From Dasania phycosphaerae (GTDB taxonomy: Bacteria; Pseudomonadota; Gammaproteobacteria; Pseudomonadales; Dasaniaceae), in contig NZ_JAPTGG010000003.1 of the NCBI RefSeq assembly GCF_026891035.1, positions 1 through 64,000 on the forward strand: a stretch of DNA of 64,000 nucleotides. Reading direction: 5' to 3'. The notes under the pieces were generated by a model. That model was not told the origin of the DNA, made no database searches, and worked only from the letters and a program-made list of their open reading frames with translations. Shown here one piece after another: positions 9,151 to 17,669 of this stretch. Each line of letters opens with the position of its first letter. The stretch's first letter is position 1. The translations under genes were made by a program, and so were the position numbers.

Positions 9151-10808
9151 TAATACCCTGTTGCCCATCCTTCAAGATCAAACATTTCGCCATTTTGATC
9201 CAGTCGCTCAACTAACGACAGGTTGTCCTCTTTGCAGTAGGCAAACTGGTAACGCCAATCATCGACATCCAGGTCTACCCAGTCCTCTTCTTTAATGCGG
9301 TCCGTTGGTTGTTTATTTACTGAAGTGGTTTCGTCTGACTGATACCACGACACGATGACAGGGATCATTTCTGGGAGACTAAGATCAGGCTGTTCCTTAA
9401 TTATTCGCGTGACCAATTGAGCAACTGTTTGTTCTTCAAATGATTCGTCTAACTGCAAAACCAAATTGTACAATCTCAGAGCTTCTGGGTTTCCTCCAAA
9501 CAGTTGTTCTTCTTGCTTTTGGACATCCGCTAAGATTTTGGCTCCCAATTGGATAATGCGCTTATCCAGGTCGACAATACGCATGTCGGAGTACTTCACG
9601 ATTTTATCTGCGTCACAGGACCGCAATGCATCTAACATTGGGTGTACTGGCTTTAACTCCTGCTTATAGACCGATTTCAAAATGCCCACTGTAATTCGTT
9701 CTTTCTTATTCGCGATAGCACGGAGCTGCGCCAATACAAAAAGCTTCACAACAATATCTAAGACACCTTGGGAGAGGTCATACCAACAATCTCTTATTTC
9801 ATCGCTAAGTGGATCACCACCATGCTTTAACCATTGATACTTCCAGAGGTTGTCCGTGAATCGAATCCAATTGGTATTTGGCTGCCTTTCTTTTTCTTTA
9901 ATAAGGTATTGTGGAATAGTTTCCCAGTAAATTGACCCCAGTCCAGCGCTGCGCCGGCCAGATTGCAGCTCTAGTTCAAATATTGGACGCGCTTTAGGAG
10001 TGCCAACTAAAACTATCGGAATCCCCACGGTATTCACTAGCTCTACAAAAAACTCCAGCATTTGCTCTTTACCACCTGAGCGCACCTGGCTTAATCGTTG
10101 GATTTCATCTATTACCAGAATACCAATTGCACGATTATTGGCTGTCTGCCGCATTAGAGCCAGCATCTTTGGAACAGAAAGACGCTGTTTTGCGTAGCGG
10201 CGCTCATAGTCGGTACCCAATACACTGTCGACTGCACTGAAGAAGTTAAGGCATAAGCTTTCGAGGTCACCGTTGCTAGGGCATTCAATCTTAAGGTACG
10301 TCACCTGAAAGCGATTTTCTTTTTCGTGGTAAATCACCTGAGGATACGTTGCCAATACTCGCTCAAGCGACTTACTTTTCCCAGCACCGGAAATACCCAC
10401 AAGAGACATGCTTCGAGCCGTGGTTTTTTCCACAGCAAAGTTAGCAGCAACTTCACCGCCTGACTTTATAAACTCATAACCCTCCTGGAGCTTACGGTTC
10501 AATGAACCATCATTGATGTTCCTTCCGACATAGCCCATACGAAGCATTAGGTCGATCTTCTCTTGTAGCTGGACGTGCTGTGAAATAGGTTGAAAATAAT
10601 CGTCTAACAATGACACAACCATATGCATTCTGGACTTCGGATCGGCTAATCTATCCGCAGGGTGATACTCAATTTTCCCTTTAATACTCTTACCTACTTG
10701 AGCAACCGATAGGATTGGTGGGAGCGCTTCAATGAATGGATTGTCATCATAGCGCTTAACACCTGTCGGGGTATAAGACGCAGTAACAAAGTGACTAGGA
10801 CGTTCCAT
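9150..10808 (-). CDS. tnsC: Tn7 AAA+ regulator TnsC
   Basis: ATP-dependent matchmaker that assembles on target DNA and connects TnsD or TnsE to the TnsAB transposase; also the centre of target immunity. The 552-aa protein (Tn7: 555) has Walker A GISGAGKS at 138-145 and Walker B GILVIDE at 229-235. It also has the conserved N-terminal DNPFIEALPP block and a long C-terminal domain after KLFVLAQLRA. The start overlaps the tnsB stop by one base. No defect is visible. Confidence 0.95.
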   Translation of the reverse strand: MERPSHFVTASYTPTGVKRYDDNPFIEALPPILSVAQVGKSIKGKIEYHPADRLADPKSRMHMVVSLLDDYFQPISQHVQLQEKIDLMLRMGYVGRNINDGSLNRKLQEGYEFIKSGGEVAANFAVEKTTARSMSLVGISGAGKSKSLERVLATYPQVIYHEKENRFQVTYLKIECPSNGDLESLCLNFFSAVDSVLGTDYERRYAKQRLSVPKMLALMRQTANNRAIGILVIDEIQRLSQVRSGGKEQMLEFFVELVNTVGIPIVLVGTPKARPIFELELQSGRRSAGLGSIYWETIPQYLIKEKERQPNTNWIRFTDNLWKYQWLKHGGDPLSDEIRDCWYDLSQGVLDIVVKLFVLAQLRAIANKKERITVGILKSVYKQELKPVHPMLDALRSCDADKIVKYSDMRIVDLDKRIIQLGAKILADVQKQEEQLFGGNPEALRLYNLVLQLDESFEEQTVAQLVTRIIKEQPDLSLPEMIPVIVSWYQSDETTSVNKQPTDRIKEEDWVDLDVDDWRYQFAYCKEDNLSLVERLDQNGEMFDLEGWATGY

Positions 10809-12880
10809 CAGTCGTCTCCGTCATCAAATAATTCATCTTCGAAGTCAGGATAATCATCATTTTCGTCAGGCGGATTCAAATGCACGACTTTAGCAGGCTG
10901 CTCGTTCTTAACGACTTGGTGACGACGCTGTTCACGTTCTTTCTCCAGTTGTTCAGAACGTGCACCACTTACTCCCTTCATTCGTTCTGAATTTGTTGCG
11001 ACAGGCTTGGGTGATTCCTTGATAGCCGATGTTATGATGTCTTCTATTCTATCTTCATGCAGTTTTCGAATTCTGTCGGATTCGAGCTGGTCTTTTGCTG
11101 ACTGTATTTTAATCTGTTTCTGTTTTCGCCATACTTCCCAGAAGGTAGAGCCTCTATATTCCCTCGATGTATCAGTAATTCGGCAAACCCAATGATCTCG
11201 ATTTCCTTCAGAGTGAAATAAGTACACTTCATCGGCAAAATTAGGGTCATAGGCAACTTCAACTTCTTTCGGCCTGGGGGAATTTCCTGATCGATGCAAC
11301 CAGCCAAGCTCTACTATTTCTGGCGCAGAGTAGTACACCCCAAACAAGCAGATTCCCTGTATTGATGTGCTTGCCTTTTGTCTAGGAAGCAGTGCTATCC
11401 GAACAGCCTCAGCATTAGCCTTACGTAAACGCCCTGTTCGATTCTGCAAGCCCCAGCTCCAAAGATGAATAGGAATTGACGGCAGATCAGCAGGCATGTC
11501 TTTGGCTCGATCATACTTCTTCATTGGATCTACAAAGTTACGCATCACAATAGAAGAAACAATAATTTCAGTGAATTCTGATACTGTGAGCTTACCATCC
11601 AACCAATAGTTCTTTCCTCCACGCTTCCTAACTGTTGGTCCAGAAACTTCTCCTGGAACAAAGCCCTTAAATTCTGCCTGCAGAGTTCTAAATCTTTGCT
11701 CTACAATTCCTTTAGCATCTCCTCTGTAAGGAGGCGTATTCTCTATTCTGACCTTATTACTAGCTTCAAGCCCTTCTATTTGATGGCCTAGAAGCTCACC
11801 ACGGTCTGCAAGAATTGCTTCAGGTAAACCCGGTGTAGGCCATTCAAAATTATCTGTGTCTATCTCAAGATCTCTAAATATGTGATTTTTATCTGTTAGC
11901 GCTAAATGAAGCGCTTGAATTGCGGCTACGTAAGAAGGGTTCTCAAATCCGATATACCAACCAACAATAAAACGAGAGAAAACATCTATGACAAGATAAA
12001 CAGTGGGCCGTCCAACAGGTTGATTGCGGTCATGATCCGAAACCAATATTACATCAGCAATAGTCGCATCAATTTCGTATCGTGAGCCAGGACCTAAGGC
12101 TTGCGTTGTCGCGGTACTTTCAAGTGGCCTAACATCCTTCATATATATGCTATCTGGTACACCTGCCCTTATCCTTTCAACATGTGTGTACTCGCGGTTG
12201 AAAAAGTAACTAAACTGCCGCTTTGTTGGCTTTTCAGATTCCGATACGCCAGGAGCGATATTTTCATATAGGCCCTTAAATTTCCGGTGAGCCTTTGCGA
12301 TAGAAAATTTCTTCTTAAGTATGTATTTATCGATGATGATTCGGAAAAGCCTTTCAGTTGCCTCATCTACTAATGCGCCAGTCCCTTCCATTTTTTCTCT
12401 TGGCCGACCTAACTTCTTATTCTTCGCAATCCTCTTTTGACCTTTCGCCCCAGAGTTCTTGTAATCTGGCAACAGAGCATTGGGGACTTGGCCTCTTTGC
12501 CAATACCTGCGAACTAGCTTGTATATGTAAGGCCTTGATACTTCACCAAGTTCTAGAATCTCAGCAATACGTTTTGCTCGTACCTTTTTAACGTAGAAGT
12601 ATGGATCTTCAACCACAGGCTTAATAACACGATAATTCGTGTCACGAATAGTTGCGTCTTTTGAATCCTGTTCTGGTTGTAGACCCAATACATAGGAAAA
12701 AGGGTCATCAACACGAACAAGCTTCTCTTGCAAAATCAACGCCTCAAGCTGAGAGAGGTCAACTATGTCTGGAAATGCTTTTTGATCATCAAGTGAAATC
12801 CAAACAACGTGACGCGCGGTGGTAAGAAGCACTCGATAGAGGTTATCTGCTACCTGAACCACCTCGTTAACCTGAAACAC
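10808..12880 (-). CDS. tnsB: Tn7 DDE transposase TnsB
   Basis: Binds the transposon ends and performs 3'-end cleavage and joining. The start is set at GTG 12880: AGGAGG sits six bases upstream and the N-terminus MFQVNEVV matches Tn7 MWQINKVV. With this start the catalytic triad is Asp271 (YEID), Asp359 (LADRGE) and Glu394 (GIVEQRF). The spacing of 88 and 35 residues equals that of Tn7 D273/D361/E396. An N-terminal HTH region with RRYWQRGQVPNAL precedes the catalytic core. The C-terminus ends in an acidic tail, the part that contacts TnsC in Tn7. Length 690 aa (Tn7: 702). It overlaps tnsA by 14 bp. Confidence 0.95.
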   Translation of the reverse strand: MFQVNEVVQVADNLYRVLLTTARHVVWISLDDQKAFPDIVDLSQLEALILQEKLVRVDDPFSYVLGLQPEQDSKDATIRDTNYRVIKPVVEDPYFYVKKVRAKRIAEILELGEVSRPYIYKLVRRYWQRGQVPNALLPDYKNSGAKGQKRIAKNKKLGRPREKMEGTGALVDEATERLFRIIIDKYILKKKFSIAKAHRKFKGLYENIAPGVSESEKPTKRQFSYFFNREYTHVERIRAGVPDSIYMKDVRPLESTATTQALGPGSRYEIDATIADVILVSDHDRNQPVGRPTVYLVIDVFSRFIVGWYIGFENPSYVAAIQALHLALTDKNHIFRDLEIDTDNFEWPTPGLPEAILADRGELLGHQIEGLEASNKVRIENTPPYRGDAKGIVEQRFRTLQAEFKGFVPGEVSGPTVRKRGGKNYWLDGKLTVSEFTEIIVSSIVMRNFVDPMKKYDRAKDMPADLPSIPIHLWSWGLQNRTGRLRKANAEAVRIALLPRQKASTSIQGICLFGVYYSAPEIVELGWLHRSGNSPRPKEVEVAYDPNFADEVYLFHSEGNRDHWVCRITDTSREYRGSTFWEVWRKQKQIKIQSAKDQLESDRIRKLHEDRIEDIITSAIKESPKPVATNSERMKGVSGARSEQLEKEREQRRHQVVKNEQPAKVVHLNPPDENDDYPDFEDELFDDGDD

Positions 12881-13691
12881 GCCAAACCTCCTGCAATACC
12901 TCAAAGCTTTCAGCTGTCAGATCTGAGCAACGCAATTCGGTAAATGGCTTTGTGATATCAAAATGGAAATATCGTTGGGCCAACAATCGTTTAATCTGAT
13001 ACAGACTTTCTCCAGGCTCATAGTCGTAGGCAAGATCAAGCTTTATACATAGGTCTTTAACTCTGAGACTTTCACTTCTTGGCAAGTGTTTTCTGAACAG
13101 TTCAAACTGAATCATGAGTTCACCCAGTTCAGTTTCATCGTCTATGTGGTTATAAAGCAGATTGATGTTTTCAAATACCGTTGAAGGCATCTGATTCTCC
13201 GTCACCAAAAACCAAGGTATCTGCTTCTCAGACCAATAGCGCCGCTCAATCTCAAGCTTTTCTATAGTTCTAGAGTCATTCAGTGACTCAGTTGCTTTCA
13301 CCTGAATCACAAAACGTGAATTCACCTTCTCTCTTGCATCAACGACAAAGTCACTACTCATGTATTGATCCAGACCATGATGGTTTGGATGTTCGATACC
13401 TAAATCCTTACTAAGCTGCAGCGTTACCTCTCTATCCAATGGAAACTGTTCGCGAATATCAATAGTGGTGGGTCGCCATTGAAGGAGTAGGAAAGTTGCA
13501 AGTTCAAGATCTGAGAGAAGGTGGTGAGTGCGCTGAGTTAGGTGGCCAAAAACTCGATGAGATCGACCTTTAGAAGCAACATCGCGAACCGTGAGCCATG
13601 GTTTATAATCTGAACCAGCCCCCTGACCACGTCCGCTTTTGATCCAGCGCCTGTTTTTGGCCTCTGAATTCCAATAATTCTTCCTACCCAT
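12867..13691 (-). CDS. tnsA: Tn7 endonuclease TnsA
   Basis: Cleaves the 5' ends of the element, giving cut-and-paste transposition when paired with TnsB. The restriction-enzyme-like active site is intact and falls at exactly the Tn7 positions: Glu63 (SDLELA), Asp114 (MSSDF), Gln130 and Lys132 (IQVK). At 274 aa it equals the Tn7 protein (273 aa). A winged-helix C-terminal domain follows. It is the first gene from the right end, starting only 118 bp inside it. Its promoter therefore overlaps the TnsB sites, an arrangement that lets TnsB repress the operon in Tn7; repression here is inferred. Confidence 0.96.
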   Translation of the reverse strand: MGRKNYWNSEAKNRRWIKSGRGQGAGSDYKPWLTVRDVASKGRSHRVFGHLTQRTHHLLSDLELATFLLLQWRPTTIDIREQFPLDREVTLQLSKDLGIEHPNHHGLDQYMSSDFVVDAREKVNSRFVIQVKATESLNDSRTIEKLEIERRYWSEKQIPWFLVTENQMPSTVFENINLLYNHIDDETELGELMIQFELFRKHLPRSESLRVKDLCIKLDLAYDYEPGESLYQIKRLLAQRYFHFDITKPFTELRCSDLTAESFEVLQEVWRVSG

Positions 13692-13743
13692 ACTAAAATG
13701 CCACCTGAACTGACTTATTTCTAAGGTAGCTCAGATGGCAATA

Positions 13744-13809
13744 GTTAACAACTTTATTGGCCTGTTAATAACTATATTGTTTTATTAACAACTTTAATGT
13801 TCTCCAACA
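13744..13809 (-). repeat. Transposon right end with three TnsB-type binding repeats
   Basis: Three related 16-mers start at 13744 (GTTAACAACTTTATTG), 13764 (GTTAATAACTATATTG) and 13784 (ATTAACAACTTTAATG), exactly 20 bp apart and all in the same orientation. They are followed by the terminal ...CCAACA at 13809. Tn7 right ends have closely packed or overlapping TnsB sites near 22 bp long, so this is the expected architecture. The 5'-TGT...ACA-3' terminal triplet is also conserved. A weaker fourth site may lie near 13706. Confidence 0.88.
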
Positions 13810-13834
13810 CTAGCGACTACCAACTAGAGGCTTT
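13810..13834. other. attTn7 junction: 25 bp between transposon end and glmS stop
   Basis: The transposon terminus at 13809 is separated from the glmS TAA (13835-13837) by 25 bp, matching the spacing of Tn7 insertion in attTn7. The first five bases, CTAGC, are the expected target-site duplication. The TnsD recognition sequence would lie in the adjacent glmS 3' end. The normal glmS terminator has been displaced by the insertion. Confidence 0.85.
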
Positions 13835-15667
13835 TTACTCCACTGTTACCGACTTAGCCAGGTTGCGTGGCTGATCTACATCCGTACCCTTTAATACTGC
13901 GACATGATATGACAATAGCTGTAAGGGGATGGTGTAAACAATAGGGGCGATTAACTCTGGTACGGGTGCCAGTTTAATCACAGTAATACCGTCACCGCTG
14001 CTAAAGCCTGAGTTATTATCGGCAAATACAAATAACTCACCACCGCGGGCCTGCACCTCTTCTAGGTTAGATTTTAATTTTTCCAACAACTCATCATTAG
14101 GCGCTACTGCCACTATAGGCATTTCGCTATCGACTAGTGCCAAAGGCCCGTGCTTTAACTCACCGGCAGGATAACTCTCGGCATGTATATAGGAAATCTC
14201 TTTAAGCTTGAGCGCACCTTCCATAGCCACTGGCCATTGCACACCGCGCCCTAAAAATAAGGCGTTATGTTTATCAGCAAAGGCTTCGGACATTTTTTCT
14301 ATGGATTGATCCAGCGTTAATACTTCGCTAAGTATTTGCGGTAATTGATGCAGGCTGCTTACCATTTCTGCTTCTTTCTCAGCACTTAAGCCATTGCGCT
14401 TACCCAAAGCTATAGTTAGTAGTACCAAGGCAACTAATTGCGTAGTAAACGCTTTAGTCGACGCCACACCTACTTCGGGGCCGGCCTCTGTCATTAGTGC
14501 TAAATCGGATTCGCGCACCAATGAGCTTTGCGCCACGTTGCAAATCGTCATGGTGGCGGCATAGCCTAAGGTTTTAGCTAAGCGTAAGGCCGCTAGCGTG
14601 TCGGCTGTTTCACCCGATTGAGAAATGGTAACGATTAGTGTGTCATCTTGTACTACAAATTTTCTGTAGCGAAACTCACTGGCTACCTCTACCCGACAAG
14701 GTACGCCAGCTATACCTTCAATAAGGTATTTAGCCACCATGCCTGAGTGATAGCTGGTGCCGCAGGCTATAATTTGTACGGCCTTGGTTTTATCGAAAAT
14801 TTCTTTAGCTTGGGCACCAAAGGCTTGTTCTAAAATCTTATCTTTAGAGATACGTCCCCGTAAGGTGTCTTTAATCACCTCAGGCTGTTCGTATATTTCT
14901 TTTAACATATAGTGCCGGTACTGACCTTTGTCGGCGCTTTTGGTTTTATCTGTTAATTGCACTAGCTTACGCTTAACGGGCTCGCCTTGGGCATCATAAA
15001 TGTCATAGCTGTCTGGACTTAAAACGGCAAAGTCGCCTTCCTCTAAATAGATAAATCTATCGGTAACTTGACGCAGAGCCAGCTGGTCTGAGGCTAAGAA
15101 GTTTTCACCTATGCCTAAGCCCAGCACTAAAGGGCTACCACTGCGGGCGCAGACTATGCGCTCGGGTTCGTTTTTATGAATTACGGCTAGGCCAAAAGCA
15201 CCTTCTAATTGCTCTACGGCTAACTTCACGGCGCTAAATAAATCTTCACCCTTTTTCATAATAGAGTGAATTAAATGAACAATAGTTTCCGTGTCGGTTT
15301 GCGATACAAACACATAACCTTGGGCTGTTAGTTGCTCACGCAATTGTTCGTGGTTTTCTATAATGCCGTTATGCACCAAGGCAATTTCATTATTGGAGAG
15401 GTGAGGGTGGGCGTTTTCTTCCGAAGGTTTACCGTGGGTAGCCCAACGTGTGTGGGCAATACCTAAAGAGCCTGCCAAGGGTTGCTCTGTGACGGCCTGA
15501 TCTAATACCGCCACTTTGCCCAAGCGCTTATGGCAACCTATTTCGCCTTGATGATTAATAATCGCCACACCAGCCGAGTCATAGCCTCTGTACTCTAAGC
15601 GTTTTAAACCTTCGACTAAAATGGCTGCTACTTCTCTACGTGCTGCAGCACCAACTATTCCACACAT
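13835..15667 (-). CDS. glmS: Glutamine-fructose-6-phosphate aminotransferase
   Basis: Converts fructose-6-phosphate and glutamine to glucosamine-6-phosphate, the first step to UDP-GlcNAc for peptidoglycan and LPS. The 610-aa protein has Cys2 as N-terminal nucleophile (MCGIVGA), the class II glutamine amidotransferase domain, and two SIS sugar-isomerase domains (CGTSYHSG near 301, SQSGET near 350). It ends in the conserved DQPRNLAKSVTVE. It lies 36 bp downstream of glmU in the same direction, so the two form the glmUS operon. Its 3' end doubles as the Tn7 target; the coding sequence is undamaged. Confidence 0.98.
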   Translation of the reverse strand: MCGIVGAAARREVAAILVEGLKRLEYRGYDSAGVAIINHQGEIGCHKRLGKVAVLDQAVTEQPLAGSLGIAHTRWATHGKPSEENAHPHLSNNEIALVHNGIIENHEQLREQLTAQGYVFVSQTDTETIVHLIHSIMKKGEDLFSAVKLAVEQLEGAFGLAVIHKNEPERIVCARSGSPLVLGLGIGENFLASDQLALRQVTDRFIYLEEGDFAVLSPDSYDIYDAQGEPVKRKLVQLTDKTKSADKGQYRHYMLKEIYEQPEVIKDTLRGRISKDKILEQAFGAQAKEIFDKTKAVQIIACGTSYHSGMVAKYLIEGIAGVPCRVEVASEFRYRKFVVQDDTLIVTISQSGETADTLAALRLAKTLGYAATMTICNVAQSSLVRESDLALMTEAGPEVGVASTKAFTTQLVALVLLTIALGKRNGLSAEKEAEMVSSLHQLPQILSEVLTLDQSIEKMSEAFADKHNALFLGRGVQWPVAMEGALKLKEISYIHAESYPAGELKHGPLALVDSEMPIVAVAPNDELLEKLKSNLEEVQARGGELFVFADNNSGFSSGDGITVIKLAPVPELIAPIVYTIPLQLLSYHVAVLKGTDVDQPRNLAKSVTVE

Positions 15668-15703
15668 ACTATTTATCCAAGCAATGATTGTTTAGAGGGC
15701 TTA

Positions 15704-17071
15704 CTATTTCTTGTCTTTTTTGACGGGTCGCGACCAATTGTTGATTTGTCGCTGTTTGCCTCTGGCTACTGCCAAACTATTTTCTGCTACGTCGCTAGTG
15801 ACGGTAGAGCCCGCACCAACGGTGGCCATACTGCCTATGTTTACAGGGGCAACCAAAGCGCTATTAGACCCTATAAATGCGCCATCACCAATATGGGTTT
15901 GATATTTATTCACACCGTCATAGTTACAGGTAATGGTGCCCGCACCTATATTGGCTGCCACACCTATAGTGCAATCGCCTATATAGCTTAGGTGATTGAC
16001 TTTACTGCCTGCACCAATAATGGCTTTTTTGGTTTCGACAAAATTGCCTATTTTTGCTTTGTCAGCTAATTGTGTACCCGGTCTTAACCTGGCGAAAGGA
16101 CCTATATCGCAATATTGGGCGATAGCGCTTTGCTCTATGATGCTATTGGCTTTAACCACAGTGCCTAGGCCTATGCGGCTGTTTTCTATTACACAGTTAG
16201 GGCCTATAACCACATCATCGGCCAGCTCTACCTCACCGATAAACACGCAGTTTACATCTATGCTCACATCCTGCCCTACGGTTAGCTTGCCGCGCACATC
16301 TATACGTTGTGGATCCGCCAAACTGGCACCGGCTGCCATCAATGCTTTGGCCTGCTGCAATTGATAGTAGCGCTCTAATTCAGCGACTTGCTCGCGGTTA
16401 TTGGCACCTTGTACTTCCCATTCATATTCGGGTTGTTCGGTTTTGACCGCTATTCCTTGTTCTGCCGCCATACTAATAATATCGGTGAGGTAGTATTCAC
16501 CCTGGGCATTTTCAGAAGAAAGTGCGGGCAACCATGTCGCTAAATGCTTTGCCGCTACAGCCATAATGCCGGTGTTGACTTCTGCTATGGCTAATTGCTC
16601 TGCGCTGGCATCTTTTTGTTCTACGATTGCGGTTACCTCGTTTTGCGCGTTACGCACTATGCGACCATAACCGGTAGGGTCGGCTAAGTTAACCGTGAGC
16701 AATGCCAGCGTCGTTTCATTGGCTAGGTCTAGCAATTTTTGTAAGGTCTGAGCTTGCACTAAGGGCACATCACCATAGGCAATCAGCACAGTGCTATCGG
16801 GTTGCAGCAAGGGTAGGGCTTGCGCCACCGCATGGCCAGTACCTAGCTGCTGGTCTTGTATTGCCCAGTTAACGTCATCTGTAATGCTGGCTTTAACTTG
16901 TTCTGCGCCATGGCCTATTACCACATGTATGGCCTGCGCATTTATGGTTTTTGCGCTGCTAATCACGTGCCCTAACATGGGCTTGCCCGCCACTGGGTGC
17001 AAAACCTTAGGTAGTTTCGAACGCATACGCGTGCCTTGGCCGGCCGCTAAAATAACAACTTCATGTGCCAC
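15704..17071 (-). CDS. glmU: Bifunctional UDP-GlcNAc pyrophosphorylase / glucosamine-1-phosphate acetyltransferase
   Basis: Makes UDP-GlcNAc from glucosamine-1-phosphate in two steps. The N-terminal nucleotidyltransferase has LAAGQGTRM with the KLPKVLHPV signature. The C-terminal left-handed beta-helix of hexapeptide repeats carries the acetyltransferase site. I chose GTG 17071 (AGGGA seven bases upstream; N-terminus MAHEVVILAAG) over a TTG five codons earlier. Length 455 aa, E. coli 456. First gene of the glmU-glmS pair; a terminator separates it from the atp operon upstream. Confidence 0.96.
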   Translation of the reverse strand: MAHEVVILAAGQGTRMRSKLPKVLHPVAGKPMLGHVISSAKTINAQAIHVVIGHGAEQVKASITDDVNWAIQDQQLGTGHAVAQALPLLQPDSTVLIAYGDVPLVQAQTLQKLLDLANETTLALLTVNLADPTGYGRIVRNAQNEVTAIVEQKDASAEQLAIAEVNTGIMAVAAKHLATWLPALSSENAQGEYYLTDIISMAAEQGIAVKTEQPEYEWEVQGANNREQVAELERYYQLQQAKALMAAGASLADPQRIDVRGKLTVGQDVSIDVNCVFIGEVELADDVVIGPNCVIENSRIGLGTVVKANSIIEQSAIAQYCDIGPFARLRPGTQLADKAKIGNFVETKKAIIGAGSKVNHLSYIGDCTIGVAANIGAGTITCNYDGVNKYQTHIGDGAFIGSNSALVAPVNIGSMATVGAGSTVTSDVAENSLAVARGKQRQINNWSRPVKKDKK

Positions 17072-17148
17072 TTTTGTTTCCCTCAAAGTGTGGTAAATGC
17101 TTACTCACTACAGCGTAAGTATTGCTTTATTATTTTTAAATGAATAAA

Positions 17149-17173
17149 AAAGGGTAGCCTAAGCCACCCTTTA
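17149..17173 (-). terminator. Intrinsic terminator of the atp operon
   Basis: A GC-containing hairpin (AAAGGGT... / ...ACCCTTT, short loop) lies 27 bp after the atpC stop. On the minus strand it is followed by a U-run (A-run at 17146-17151 on the plus strand). Confidence 0.8.
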
Positions 17174-17199
17174 ATGCGATTACTTGTTAGTTATCACTA

Positions 17200-17622
17200 C
17201 TAGCCCATTTTCTTACGAATTTGCTGTATGGTGCGCAATTGCGCAGCAGCGGCAGCTAATTGTGAAGCGGCTTTGCCATAATCAAAGTCAGCACTTTGAT
17301 TTGCTAAGGCGTGCTCTGCTTCTTTTTGCGCTTCAGCGGCGGCAGCTTCATCCAAATCATTAGCGCGTATAGCCGTATCGGCTAATACACTAACTACGCC
17401 TGGTTGAACTTCAAGGAATCCACCAGAAACGTAGTAAACCTCTTCTTCACCATTTTGCTTTTTAATGCGTATAGGGCCTGGTTGTAGCGAAGTTAACAAT
17501 GGCGCGTGGCCGTAGCTAATACCCAAGTCACCCAAGGTACCGGTTGCTACTAGCATTTCGACTAGGCCGGAGAAGATCTCTTCCTCAGCACTAACGATGT
17601 CGCAATGTACAGTCATAGCCAT
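17200..17622 (-). CDS. atpC: ATP synthase F1 epsilon subunit
   Basis: Central-stalk subunit that couples rotation and inhibits ATP hydrolysis. The 140-aa protein has the N-terminal beta-sandwich (FSGLVEMLVATGTLGDLGI) and C-terminal helical hairpin rich in Ala. Last gene of the atp operon, followed by a hairpin terminator. Confidence 0.97.
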   Translation of the reverse strand: MAMTVHCDIVSAEEEIFSGLVEMLVATGTLGDLGISYGHAPLLTSLQPGPIRIKKQNGEEEVYYVSGGFLEVQPGVVSVLADTAIRANDLDEAAAAEAQKEAEHALANQSADFDYGKAASQLAAAAAQLRTIQQIRKKMG

Positions 17623-17669
17623 TTTTTAAACCTCTAATTAAAGACGGGTAGTAAGAGAGCATAGCTCTC

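Larger units (their letters stand above)
1..13809 (-). mobile_element. Tn7 transposon, right-end (glmS-proximal) part with tnsABCDE and hsd cargo
   Basis: A Tn7-family element occupies at least the first 13.8 kb. The five transposition genes run leftward from the glmS-proximal end in the Tn7 order A-B-C-D-E. The end is sharply defined: read inward on the minus strand from 13809 it begins TGTTGGAGAACATTAAAGT, like the Tn7 right terminus. The outside flank is the 25 bp before the glmS stop. Cargo beyond tnsE is a membrane protein gene and a type I restriction-modification operon. The left end is not in this window, so the true length is unknown. The 5-bp target duplication should be CTAGC (13810-13814), with a second copy beyond the left end. 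Confidence 0.93.

Noticed and set aside
13692..13743. A small gene or CRISPR-like array in the 20-bp repeats near the Tn7 end
   Set aside because: The repeats number three, have only about 4 bp between them and match transposase-binding sites; there are no spacers or cas genes, and no Cas-linked TniQ variant.
13835..15667. glmS ribozyme or riboswitch control
   Set aside because: The glmS ribozyme is a Gram-positive feature, and only 36 bp separate glmU and glmS, too short for one.
15996..16364. 122-codon plus-strand frame opposite glmU
   Set aside because: Antisense to the conserved hexapeptide-repeat domain of GlmU; no ribosome site or family resemblance.
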